Below, one piece after another: positions 1 through 9,805 of a DNA stretch of 64,000 bases. Numbering within the stretch: position 1 is the stretch's first letter; each line of letters starts with the position of its first letter. Below the pieces are notes generated by a model that searched no databases, was not told the DNA's origin, and worked only from the letters and a program-made list of their open reading frames with translations. The DNA is from Lasiosphaeria ovina. Its lineage: Eukaryota; Ascomycota; Sordariomycetes; Sordariales; Lasiosphaeriaceae. The stretch spans positions 1 through 64,000 of the forward strand of contig JAULSN010000010.1 in assembly GCA_033439765.1 (NCBI GenBank), written 5' to 3'. The translations under genes were made by a program, and so were the position numbers.

Positions 1-586
1 AATCTTTGCAAATAGTAGCAAGCAAGGCCATTACCAGTTTAGATCCCCTACGAGAATACTCGTTGAGTGGAAAAAGTCAGAAGAATTTCAGCTACTGGGC
101 TCCTGAATTAGTCTAGAGACGTATCATTAAGCGATAGCCGGGAAATTTTCGACCCGGACACTCATAGCGGACAAGGATCGTGGCAGACGACGTCGAGTTT
201 GGAAAACGTCAAGGTCTCATGTTTGACTATTTGGGAGGCTTATTCTTGAAGACCAGGCTGGTTCCCAACTTCCACCTCTCACCTCGCAGAAGAATCGTTT
301 ACAAATTATCAGGTTGCTCCGGCCCCGAGGTGCGGGTTCTCAGAGTCCAGCAAGCCTAAATCGAGATGGTTCTACGACCCAGTTGCTACGGCGAAGTGGT
401 TCCAGCTGGACCATTTCACCCTCGGAGGTTTACACAGCGTGAGGCACAATCACAGTAGGCACAGTTATGAATTATGGGTAAACGATTTATTGTCTACCAA
501 ACGGGAATCCCCGTGCCAGGCATGTCTGCCAGCCTACGGTTAACCTAGGGCGGCCCTTGCCGGACCAATCTCCAGGACTGCCGCGC
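1..586. other. Intergenic, nothing recognised
   Basis: No reading frame with coding character, RNA gene or repeat was recognised in this left edge of the window. Confidence 0.5.
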
Positions 587-1498
587 TCAAAGTTCGGCGG
601 CAGCGTCCAACATCTCAAAGATGATGCTGTCTGCCCTGTTGGCATTCACGCGGCCAGTTTCCTGTATGCCATGTCGGGCATAGGCGTCAACCGCTGTGTT
701 GGCCGCGGCGAGAATGGACTCTGCGTCCAAGAAAGCATGGCGGGTTATCGGCCTGTTCTCTGCCCTGCCTTCGTCAAACCTACCACCCCGCTCAGAGGGT
801 TGAATGGTGTCTTTTGCGGCACTCCAGAGGTCGTATTGGCGCAGACGGCGTTTTATTGCCTCTGTCATTGCCTCCTTACCGGCCGAGTTGCAGTTGAGGC
901 ACGTCAGCCCCTTTCTTCTCTCCAGCTCGGCCAGCTCTGCGTCTTGAACTAGCTCGCCGTCGAGCTTGTCGACGTTTTCCTGCAGCGTCAACATGTCCTC
1001 GTAGTCGACCGTTATGTTGAGGACGGGGGCATTCCAGCCCCGAGCTCTGTGGAGCACGGTGTTGAGGAAGGCTTCGCCAGCCTCTCGGCTAGTCTCTAGC
1101 TTGAACTGCTCGCTCTTGGCTGCGTAGCGCCGGCCGACTGTCCTGGTGTGCCAGTTGACTGTGCCATCCGATGCCTGCAGCTCGGAAGTCTTGGTACGGT
1201 CAAACTTGAAAGTCACCTTGTCCCTATCCTGGAAAGCAATGCGACTTGGGCCTATTTCAGGCAGAATATCGTGACGCCACGCCAGCATGTCACTGCTTTG
1301 TTTCCTTGCCACCTCGTACGTGACAGGGGTTCTAGCTTGGCGCTCTGCGGCGTATCTTCTTGCAAGGCCACTGTGGCCCACCGCGTGAGTCTGCCGTTGG
1401 CGCCTGGATGTCACCAGCCCCATATGCTTCAGAGAGACCTCCAAGGTCTTGTTGTTGTGCACGCTTGGTGCTAGAATCAGCGGGCTTGCGCGCCGCAT
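587..1498 (-). pseudogene. Copy B: shortened paralogue of the zinc-knuckle (Gag-like) family
   Basis: The frame is open for about 300 codons and aligns along most of its length with the intact zinc-knuckle protein at 5465-7369. It shares the conserved upstream block (around AWRHDILPEIGPSR), the hydrophobic NITVDYEDM block, one CxxC of the knuckle (TCLNCNSAGKE), and the C-terminal DTIQP/PITRHAF/AANTA blocks. Immediately after the CxxC it jumps to the part of the intact gene some 190 residues further on, so the second half of knuckle 1, all of knuckle 2 and the following region are deleted. The 5' leader (about 1560-1730) also aligns with the leader of the intact gene, but the equivalent start codon has become ATC. 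The first in-frame ATG left is at 1498. I call it a probable pseudogene, although a short 303-residue protein remains possible. Confidence 0.65.
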
Positions 1499-1725
1499 CG
1501 TGGCTCTCTGCCTCGGGATTGGGCCGTGGGCCCTGGTCTGGCAGTGCCGGAGCACTGCCCGTGCCAAACTGGTTTGGTAACTTGTGGCGCGGATTAGCTG
1601 GGCGGCGGGCTGGGTGGCTGATAAGAACTACTAAACTTGTCCGCGCGATTATATTGTGGCTGCTGTGATTGCTGCTGCTGTGTGAGAAGAATGCGGTTTG
1701 GATGAAAGACAAATTTATCTTTTTG

Positions 1726-1755
1726 TGCGAAAGTTTTTTGTGCGAAAGTTTTTTG
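1726..1755. repeat. Two perfect tandem copies of a 15-bp unit
   Basis: The unit TGCGAAAGTTTTTTG occurs twice head to tail in the leader of copy B. On the minus strand it is an A-rich tract like the one upstream of the intact paralogue. Confidence 0.85.
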
Positions 1756-2270
1756 TGTTGTGCTCGTGAGAGTAACTTCTACTATATCTACACTGTGCTG
1801 CTCTATAGCCCCTTCGCTACCAGCTCGGCACCGGCAGAACCCATTATAGGACGCAATTCTTTTCAAAAATATCGCCAATTTTCTCGACTTTTGCAATTCT
1901 TTCTCTTAAAGACTATTGGGTCTTTTTTAATTTTAAGTCCCACCTATTCTGGGGTGGTGCCGAGCTGGCAGTGGACGGGGCAAATGCCTAGAACAGGGCA
2001 GTGTGTGAATTTGCCTGCAGTCTGCACGCAGCCCAATCTAGGTCCCAAAGACGCAGTTAATTCGTCTGCAGCATGCATGACAGGTAGCAGACCACAGGGG
2101 CCACCTACTACGCCAAAGGAAGGTCACAGGACATGGCACAAAGGCACGTCACATGCGAAATGTTACATGGTAGTAGCAAGAAGGCAACTTTGTGACTCCC
2201 TATCTAGTAATTAGGCTAGTTGCCGAACCCCTGAGCCATAAACGCAGGACTAAACCGATAGCTGTTTTCT

Positions 2271-3854
2271 TTACGGCTTCCTAGGTGGCGCACGTTTACG
2301 GAGCCGGCTACGAGGAGACTGATCGCCGTCTCGGTCCTCTGATTCATGCCGAGTAGAATACTCTTCATATGAGAAGCCGCTAAGGCGCTGTCTACGCTGT
2401 TGTTCATCGCGCTGCGGCCGGCGTTCATCGGGCTGCGGCCTATAATATGAACCGCCTTGCGGCGAAGTCCACGTGTCGGTGCGCGGACCGCGCCGCTCCA
2501 ACGTGTTGTGGTCGTCGACTTTGTGGTCGTCGACTTGAGACGAAGCAGTCATGCGGGCTGATGCTGGTTTACCGCTAGAGCCGTCGCCGAGACTGGGTGG
2601 ACCATCACCGGACGGGTCGATGACATCGCTGAAATTTGAAGAAGCAAGTTTTATTGTTTTGCTCCACAACTGATCATCGTCGCTTGAGTCCCCGTTCTCC
2701 GCTGCGGGCGGGGAGTTTCCGGCCAATCGGCTGGACTGGACAGCCTTCCCCGGCGCGCCCACTGCTAGTGTAGGCCGGATTGGCGGACGTGGTGGCGGGA
2801 CGTGGCCTGCTGGCCTAGCTAGGGGTTGGGTTGTCGCCTCTGTTGACAAGACGGCCTTAGCTCCGACCAGGTAGTTGTCCATGTCCGTGCAGGCACTTGG
2901 AAGCTCTCTTGCGCCCACTGGAGATGTCTCAGACCAGGCTGGTGCCTCCATCGGTGGGATGTCAGAGCGGACGTAGTACAGCATGTACTCGCCCCCATTC
3001 TCCATGCGCCAGTCGCCGGACCAGGGGAATTTTCCATCTTTGGGCACGATCGGTTGGCCGTTGACGGTATAGAGCCGGACGGTATCACCGTCCTGTCCAG
3101 CTCGAAACTTGACTACAGCCACACAGTTGTAGTATGCGTAGCCCGACTGGACTGCGCCTCCCCCTTCCTTGAAGCTGAACTTCTTGATTTTGAAGTTGGA
3201 CAAGTCGCGGATAAAATCTAGTCCCGGGTCGGGACTATGGTATCGCACCCGCATGATCAACGGACAGAGGGGGATGACTGCGGGATCAGTCCCCTGCTCA
3301 TTCGGGCTGAACTGGCCGATCTGGCAAGCCATGAATCCCGAGAGCGAGTCCCGTTTCTTCCCGTCCCAGATTTGCATGCCCATGAATCCCATGACGCCTA
3401 GGTAATTCTGCATCGGTACCCATGCGGTCTCGCCCGCCTTCCTGAACACAGGCTTAAACGGACAGAGGAGCTCGTTGGACCAGATTGTTTCCGCCATGGT
3501 TTTGTTTTCCATGATCTTCTCAAACTTGGTATTTGCTGCGAAGTATCGCTGGAGGCATGCCAGCGACTCGTTGCGGTCGGGCAGCAGAATTGCAGCGACA
3601 AGGCCGTTGGTGGCCATGCCCGCTGGGTCCAGTGTCAAGATTTCGCGCCGCTGATCGGGCGGAAAGAAGGCCAGTAGGTGCCGGAACACGACGATGGCAC
3701 AAGCCAGGCCGGAGTTTGCGATGCGCTCTGCCGCGTCAGAGCCCGCGTTGGGCCAGTTTGCCATGTTGAGGCGCACGATCTGGGCCGGGTCGGCATCGAG
3801 AAACTGCCGAGCGGCGTCGCCGTCGAAGCGAGGGAGCCGTGCTGGTGGTGCCAT
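2271..3854 (-). CDS. Lineage-specific 527-aa protein with basic disordered tail
   Basis: I do not recognise the family. The frame starts at an ATG at 3854 and is open for 527 codons without a needed intron. Residues 1 to about 340 look globular, with mixed hydrophobic and aromatic content (FRHLLAFFPPDQR, MGFMGMQIWDGKKR, FPWSGDWRMENGGEYMLYYV). The rest is Pro/Ser-rich, then a charged tail dense in Arg, Asp and Ser (for example SPRSRLRKRAPPRKP), resembling RS-type RNA-binding or nuclear tails. No signal peptide or membrane segment is visible. The neighbours on both sides are members of the zinc-knuckle family, so it may belong to the same accessory module. An RNA- or chromatin-related role is only a guess from tail composition. 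Confidence 0.6.
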   Translation of the reverse strand: MAPPARLPRFDGDAARQFLDADPAQIVRLNMANWPNAGSDAAERIANSGLACAIVVFRHLLAFFPPDQRREILTLDPAGMATNGLVAAILLPDRNESLACLQRYFAANTKFEKIMENKTMAETIWSNELLCPFKPVFRKAGETAWVPMQNYLGVMGFMGMQIWDGKKRDSLSGFMACQIGQFSPNEQGTDPAVIPLCPLIMRVRYHSPDPGLDFIRDLSNFKIKKFSFKEGGGAVQSGYAYYNCVAVVKFRAGQDGDTVRLYTVNGQPIVPKDGKFPWSGDWRMENGGEYMLYYVRSDIPPMEAPAWSETSPVGARELPSACTDMDNYLVGAKAVLSTEATTQPLARPAGHVPPPRPPIRPTLAVGAPGKAVQSSRLAGNSPPAAENGDSSDDDQLWSKTIKLASSNFSDVIDPSGDGPPSLGDGSSGKPASARMTASSQVDDHKVDDHNTLERRGPRTDTWTSPQGGSYYRPQPDERRPQRDEQQRRQRLSGFSYEEYSTRHESEDRDGDQSPRSRLRKRAPPRKP

Positions 3855-5464
3855 GTTGTCCGCTATTGTGTGTCAGCGCAGTCGTGACAGGTTTGAAATG
3901 CGGAAAGGTGCCTCGATTTTTTAGTGGTCGAGTTTTGGTGAAGGCCCAGGGCTGCTGTGGGAGGCGGGGTTTTTACCACCAGGAGTAGCGGCTCAACCGA
4001 ATAAGTGGGGTGGGTCCCTTGCAAGTTGCCCGGGGCAGGGCTGACGCAAATTACGCTACAAGGTCACAGTGAGAATCTTTCCCCTGTTCTTGTCGTTCCG
4101 AAATAGAAAACACGCCGGCTTTACGAGTGTCTTAGTAATTATGCGCTGTAGCCTGGCTTCGGCTCGACTGTGGGTTCGGCCGGGGCTTCTGGCCTGCACG
4201 ACGTCGCTGAAGAAGTCGGCGAGGTCCCTGCCGTTCCACTCGGACTGGAACGCGGCGACCTGGCCTTGTGCGTGCCCTCAATGACGCCCTCTGCGAGCCA
4301 GTCGGGATCGTGTTGTTTAATACCCATCTCACCAATTACCGTACCTACTTGACCTAGGTGGCGTAAGATAGATACTTACCACTTGGTTTCGTGGAGAAGT
4401 TCGTCACAGGTTCGTGAAGGGAAAGTGAAGGAAAGATTCGTCCAAACCGTACAAAGAGTAAAGGTCTCCAAAATTCTAATTAACACGACTACCTCACTCA
4501 TCGAGAAACCTCTAGGGCGAGCCGTCCGTGATTAAGGCTTCTCAAATCTTGGCGGTTTCGTCCGTCGGTGGTGATCTTGGCTAGCTCAGCCCGGTAACGC
4601 GCCCACTGCCCAGAGTTGATGCCCGAAGTCGAAGGCGGGTACGGGGGCTATTGTTGAAGACGTTGCTGGGAGGGCTGCGCTTTCCTTGGGAAGGGAGTTC
4701 GGCATTTTGCTGGAAAGAGCTTCTGTCTCCTGCAGGTAGAAACTCGCATCGTAGACGACCAGTGGCCTCATCTGACATGCAGTACGATCCGTTCCGACGG
4801 CGGTCCACACGAGTGGCGGCGGGGACACGCGTGAATCCACAGCGGAGCCACCCAGGCACAGGTACAACCCTTTCCCACGCTGCGATCGGCGACATTCAAA
4901 TAAGAGACGACGCCAGGAAGTCACAGCCGACACCTATCCATGCTATACAACGTAACCGACCGTCTGGCTGGCTGTCTTTCCCAACCTCGCACAGTCTGCC
5001 AACAGCGATAGACAGGCCTTCGAACAAGCTACACCGCCATTTATACGTGGCGAGTGGTGTTTGGACAGCCGGGATAACATTTAGATAACACGACAAGGCA
5101 TTTGGAAACGGCTTCAACAATAGCCCCAGCACCTCTCAAATCCGGGGAGTGGGCGCGGTGCCGCGCTGAGCTAGCCAGTCCGCTGTAGGAGTGGGTGCGT
5201 AGGTTTTTCTAGGTTCGCCATTGGTTGACGGACCACTGCGAGCGTTGCTGCAGGCTGTTCAGCGGACGCCTCGAAGCACGGACCTGGGTAAAGGTTACAG
5301 GGGTACCTACAGGCAATGCTACCGCACAGTACCAACACAGTACGTCATCTGTTACTCGCACGAGGCAGGCACTGGAAACGCACACTAGGTAAAAAAAATT
5401 CGCTACCAAAAAACGCCGCCCTTCTTTCCGCAAACCACGCACAGCCATTCTCGCAGCAGCAGCA
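3855..5464. other. Spacer between divergent genes, with one copy of a dispersed spacer repeat
   Basis: No convincing gene. It holds the 5' flanks of the 527-aa gene and the zinc-knuckle gene, plus spacer-repeat copy 1 (4289-4560). Short open frames here have no coding character. Confidence 0.5.
4289..4560 (+). repeat. Spacer repeat, copy 1
   Basis: It aligns with 7602-7980 through several blocks in the same order: CTCTGCGAGCCAGT, GAAAGTGAAGGAAAGATTCG, ACGACTACCTC, AGGGCGAGCCGTC, GTGATTAAGGC and TTGGCGGTTTC. Copy 1 lacks about 95 bp present in copy 2 just before the last block. The repeat lies between genes of the accessory array and does not look coding. Confidence 0.75.
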
Positions 5465-7369
5465 ATGGATCCAGATCGCGCGGACAATCAAGGTTCGTAT
5501 ATTTCTTTTCATATACCCCCAATACCACGCCTCGTCGCTAACACCATTGTCACAGAAATGGCCGACGCCACTATGCCTGACGCCACTATGCCTGACGCCC
5601 TAGCGCAGCTCCCAATCCGACACAGAGTCGGGGATGATGCCTCAGAAGGCACAAGAATCCACGTTGGTGGCGATACCATATTTGGCATTATCCCGCGCGT
5701 TGCGACCAGAGCTCCCATCAGAGCTCCCAGAGAGCCTCCCAGAGACCCATCCAGACAGGGACGATCCAGAGAGCCTCCTAGACATGGAGGATCTCGCTAT
5801 GAACGGGCCCAAGGCCCGCCCCCGAAGCGTACCTTTAGTGATATGCTACAGAATGCTCCAGAGGAGCCATCGTACCAGATACCACAGAAGACCGAAAAGG
5901 AGCTGTTGTCATGGGATCATCTCAACCTCAAAAAACAGCTGCGACCCAGTCGCCTGGCGCAGAAGCCCAAGGGTGAGGTGGTTTACCGGTACGGTAAAGC
6001 CGAGCCCAGCTTCATGGAGTCTATGGACATGGCCGCCAACTGGTACTGCGACGGCCATACTTGGGCACCCCAGGCCCACCGTTACGAGATGAAGCTTGCC
6101 TCAGAAGGTACAGCTGTGGATGCTCTGGGCAGCACGCTGCTCGAGCTTGCAGAGAAGCACAGAGCTCCTACCTTCAAAATCGTAGTCGAGTTTGAGGACA
6201 AGGGCACGATGAAAAAGTCAATGGACGAGATGAACAAGTCCATTGCCCAGCGCAAAGCCAGCCGCGGCGAAACCGAGGAGGGCCTTGAGCGGAAGGTAGT
6301 CTGCGGCAATTGCCACGAAAAGGGCCATCTTGCCGACAAGTGTCAGGTTCCGACCATGGATGGCATGGTCAAATATTGCCCAATGTGCAACGGAAAGCAC
6401 AATGTTGACGACTGCGACAAACTCCAGGACTCACCGGACAAGACATATTCGCTTGACTTCATCGATAGAGGGTTGGCGACATTCCTCGTCGCGCGGCGCA
6501 ACCTGCCGCCGATTAAAACCGAGAGGTGGCATTGGTTCATGTGGCTTTCCTTAGGGGTCAAAGCCGGTATTATCCAAGACCAGGACTTGGATACGGTCGG
6601 AAAATGGCCCTGGAGGCCATCATTCGCCGAGTACGTCTGGAAGGCTGAACGCGACGACGAAGTATTCAACGACGTCAATAAAGAGGGTTTTGCCGTTCGC
6701 TGCATGCACCCGCGCGACTTTGATCCTGCGAGGCACAAAGCCACAAAGGTGTTGCCACAGGATCCGTTCTTCAAAGGCAAGACCGCACGGGAAATCTTGG
6801 AGATTTACCGAAGTGGCGGGCTTAGCAACCAAATCTTCGTCCCCAATGGCAAGCGAGACTCGGCCAATTACGAGGCTACGGTGGAGGCGGTTTCCCGCCG
6901 TCTTCGCGTCTTGAATCTCATGGTGGACGACACGATCCAGCCATATACCGACATGAACGCAGGTATCAATTGTGCGGATCTCGTTGACATGGATACGGAC
7001 GGCCCTGCCGAGCCCATTACGAGCCACCTATTCGTGGACGTTGCGGCAGTAACTGCCGAGGCCAATACTGCGGCCAACGAATACGGCAACACCGGTTTCG
7101 AGGGAAAGGACCCGGATACCGCTAACATGGCAGAGAGAGTCATCCTTGCCCTCATGGCAAAGGCGCAGCCTGGCTTGCAGGCCGCCGTAGAGGCTGCTCG
7201 TGCTCGAATCCAGGCTGCCCAAGAGGCCGTCCGACAGCGGGATGACCTGCAGGCTCAGCAGATCCAGCGGCTCCAGCAAGCACTGCAGGCACAGCAGGCA
7301 GAGTATGAACAGCAGCTGCAGCAGCTGCAGCAGCAGCTACAAGCTCCCCAACCGGGTAGCAACGGTTAA
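5465..7369 (+). CDS. CCHC zinc-knuckle, Gag-like protein (intact copy A)
   Basis: Proposed CDS is join(5465..5492,5556..7369), 613 aa. The 63-nt intron has donor GTTCGT, branch CGCTAAC and acceptor CACAG, and its length is a multiple of three. The protein starts with a Pro/Arg-rich region and then a block conserved in copies B and C (about residues 130-240). Two retroviral-type zinc knuckles follow: C259-C262-H267-C272 (CX2CX4HX4C) and a variant C284-C287-H291-C296. After a long globular region, the last 60 residues are a Gln-rich coiled coil. Zinc knuckles suggest single-stranded nucleic-acid binding, as in Gag or cellular CNBP-like proteins. No protease, reverse transcriptase or integrase lies nearby, so it is not a recognisable retrotransposon. 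A domesticated Gag or an accessory RNA-binding protein are both possible. Confidence 0.75.
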   Translation: MDPDRADNQGSYISFHIPPIPRLVANTIVTEMADATMPDATMPDALAQLPIRHRVGDDASEGTRIHVGGDTIFGIIPRVATRAPIRAPREPPRDPSRQGRSREPPRHGGSRYERAQGPPPKRTFSDMLQNAPEEPSYQIPQKTEKELLSWDHLNLKKQLRPSRLAQKPKGEVVYRYGKAEPSFMESMDMAANWYCDGHTWAPQAHRYEMKLASEGTAVDALGSTLLELAEKHRAPTFKIVVEFEDKGTMKKSMDEMNKSIAQRKASRGETEEGLERKVVCGNCHEKGHLADKCQVPTMDGMVKYCPMCNGKHNVDDCDKLQDSPDKTYSLDFIDRGLATFLVARRNLPPIKTERWHWFMWLSLGVKAGIIQDQDLDTVGKWPWRPSFAEYVWKAERDDEVFNDVNKEGFAVRCMHPRDFDPARHKATKVLPQDPFFKGKTAREILEIYRSGGLSNQIFVPNGKRDSANYEATVEAVSRRLRVLNLMVDDTIQPYTDMNAGINCADLVDMDTDGPAEPITSHLFVDVAAVTAEANTAANEYGNTGFEGKDPDTANMAERVILALMAKAQPGLQAAVEAARARIQAAQEAVRQRDDLQAQQIQRLQQALQAQQAEYEQQLQQLQQQLQAPQPGSNG

Positions 7370-7601
7370 TATTTAACCGCAGACTTGGCAAAGGTGCCAT
7401 GGACGGGGGTTCCCCAGTTGGTAGACAATTGATCTGTTTGCCTTTAGCCGTGTGATGACTGTGACTTGCCATGTGAATGCATATGTGACGTGCCCCGCGC
7501 CCTAATTTGACACGTTTTGACACGTCTTGAACCCTTGCCGACACTGGGACGCGGCGACCCCTGGGCCTTTTACCTACCCTCGAGGTACGTGTTTCGGGTC
7601 C

Positions 7602-7980
7602 TCTCTGCGAGCCAGTTGTTGAATCGTATTAATTTATACCCGATATGCCCGGTTCTAGGTAGCTACCTGATTTCTTGGAGGTTCGCAAAGATCCGTCACA
7701 GCTTCTGAAGTGAAAGTGAAGGAAAGATTCGTCCACAGTTGCTATTGCTTAGCACGGCTTTTTACCGGATCATAGCAAACACACGGGTAGGAAAAGGCCC
7801 CAAGATTCCAAATCAGGCATACTAATGACGACTACCTCTCAGCAATAACTTTTAGGGCGAGCCGTCAGTGATTAAGGCCTTTCGAATCTCGCAACCTTCC
7901 ACTAGACTTGCCCGACGTCAGGCCAAACTCCGATTATAGACGAACGTTGCTAACGGCCCCCGCGAACCTTGGCGGTTTCA
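7602..7980 (+). repeat. Spacer repeat, copy 2
   Basis: Second copy of the spacer repeat described at 4289-4560, in the same orientation. It is longer because of about 95 bp before the shared TTGGCGGTTTC block. It begins about 230 bp after the stop of the zinc-knuckle gene. Confidence 0.75.
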
Positions 7981-9330
7981 TTAGGGGCTTACACTCTTGC
8001 TCTATTCTCCATTCCATCACTGACATCACTGTGGCTCCTCGTCACCCCACTTCCTATCACATCCCCGTGTTTGTTCTGTTCGTTTATCTGCAGTCACTTT
8101 CGTAGTCCACACCGACCATATTTTTCAATATGTTCGTAGTTGTGGTGCACCAGAGGTCATCTGGTGCGGCGCTCGCCGTGGCCGGTGATGATTCGTTCTT
8201 GGTGGTGCGAGGATACGAGTTACTTCTGAGGAGGTGGGCGGCCTGGGATCAAGTTGTCGGTCTAGCCGACGACGAGTTGGAAATAAACCTTGACGATGTC
8301 GACCTAAGCGCACGAGGCAAGTCTGGTGGCAAGATTACCCAAACCTTTGTGATGAGGCAAACGAGCCTCTGTGCTTTCATCCGTGGAGCAGGAGAGTGTG
8401 CACGGTGCTACCGATGGCAGTTGATGGCGACGGCGATGGCGGCGATGGCGGCGGCGATGGTGAGAAAAGAGAGGGAGCGATGGGATTGCGGTGGATGGCC
8501 GCAAGCGGAGCCCAGAGGCAGTGTAAAGCGACGCAAAATCTGGATGAGGGCCAGAGCTGGGATAGAATCAAGTGATAGGCGAGACGCGTTCTGGACGGGA
8601 ACGTCCATACCTTGAAGTCTGACAAAACGCCTCGCCTCCGGGCTGCGACGGTTGTCCAGCTCGCCCTTCGCGCGTAACCATAAATTGATTTCCGGCTGCC
8701 TGGCCTTCACTTAGCGCCTTCTATCGTCTAGGTGGGAAAGGGTTGTTGCGCTCGGGAGTGGCGTTTGCGGCTCGCGCCTGTGGAAGAAGGGCTTTGTCCC
8801 CGCCGTGCGACGTCGGAGAGGACCGTTGCTGCCAGATGGTTTGGTCCACATACCTCAGGATGGCACGGTGGATTGGAGGGCGGGTAGTGTGGTTGCACAG
8901 GCGCCGAGTGGGCTAGCGTTACTAGTGGCTGCATTTGACGGATCTGCAATCTGCCATGCCGCGAGGCGTAGTTGGTCAGATACACGCGGCTATTCGTTCT
9001 ACCGCTCGGTTGATGCGGATCACATTCTCGGCTTTTGTGACCCAGTCCAAAAAATCCAAGACAGGGCGCTGTATCACGTCAGCTGAGAATAAGTCACAAC
9101 GATTACGCGCGATTCACTCACCAAAAGTTGTCCTTAGCCAAGCCGGTATAGAGCTTCGTCGTTCAGGGCGGGTTTTCCTTGGTTGAAGCCGGTAAGGTAG
9201 GTAGGGAGGTAGGTCGAAAGCATGTGATAAAATCTATGATGTTGAGACCTGTGGCTAGCCCGACCAATGTCGTCCTTTCTTCAATCCCTTAGGCTTCTCT
9301 TCTTCCTTCCTTCTCCCTTCTTTATAGTCT

Positions 9331-9359
9331 TACGGCCGTCGTCGACGTCGACGGCCGTA
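9331..9359. repeat. 11-bp inverted repeat, GC-rich hairpin
   Basis: Arms TACGGCCGTCG (9331-9341) and CGACGGCCGTA (9349-9359) are perfectly complementary around a 7-bp loop. The function is unknown; it could be a hairpin or a protein site upstream of the gene at 9806. Confidence 0.6.
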
Positions 9360-9805
9360 GCTAGATCTCTATGGTCCGTATGGTCCCTGTGGTTCTATGG
9401 TCCTGTTCCCTTGTGGTCCTTTTGCCTTGTGGTGGTGTTGTCCTTGCGGTCCAACTACTTATACTCAAAATAGAACGAATATTCCAATTACTTACCTAGG
9501 CATTAATTCCCTCCCTCAAACTGATCTCTGGACTCTGCAGACCATTACGCAGGCTGATTAATTACAGGGCTTGATCTAGTACGTGGGCTGGTCCATACAC
9601 AGCTGGAAATTACGCAGGCTGTCCCGTACAGAGGCTGGTCTCATTACAGGCTGGGTCCAGTCTGGCTCACGTACTTGGATCTCCGGCTCCCAGCCTGCAC
9701 GCGAGGACCCCACTCTTGCAGTCGTATGTAGAAAAAAAATTTGCCGCCCTCCCGCGAGCTCCTTCTTCCTTCTGCAAACATCACCTCACACTTTTTCGCA
9801 CCAAA

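Larger units (their letters stand above)
7370..9805. other. Spacer with repeat copy 2, a palindrome and degenerate short repeats
   Basis: No supported gene. It contains spacer-repeat copy 2 (7602-7980), an inverted repeat at 9331-9359, GGTCC/TGTGG-type imperfect repeats at about 9370-9450, and a cluster of degenerate TTACGCAGGCTG-like words at about 9540-9670. Open frames around 8130-8620 look random. Confidence 0.45.

Noticed and set aside
8130..8615. 161-codon plus-strand frame in the spacer
   Set aside because: Internal simple GCGATGG repeats and no protein-like pattern; no leader or intron signals.
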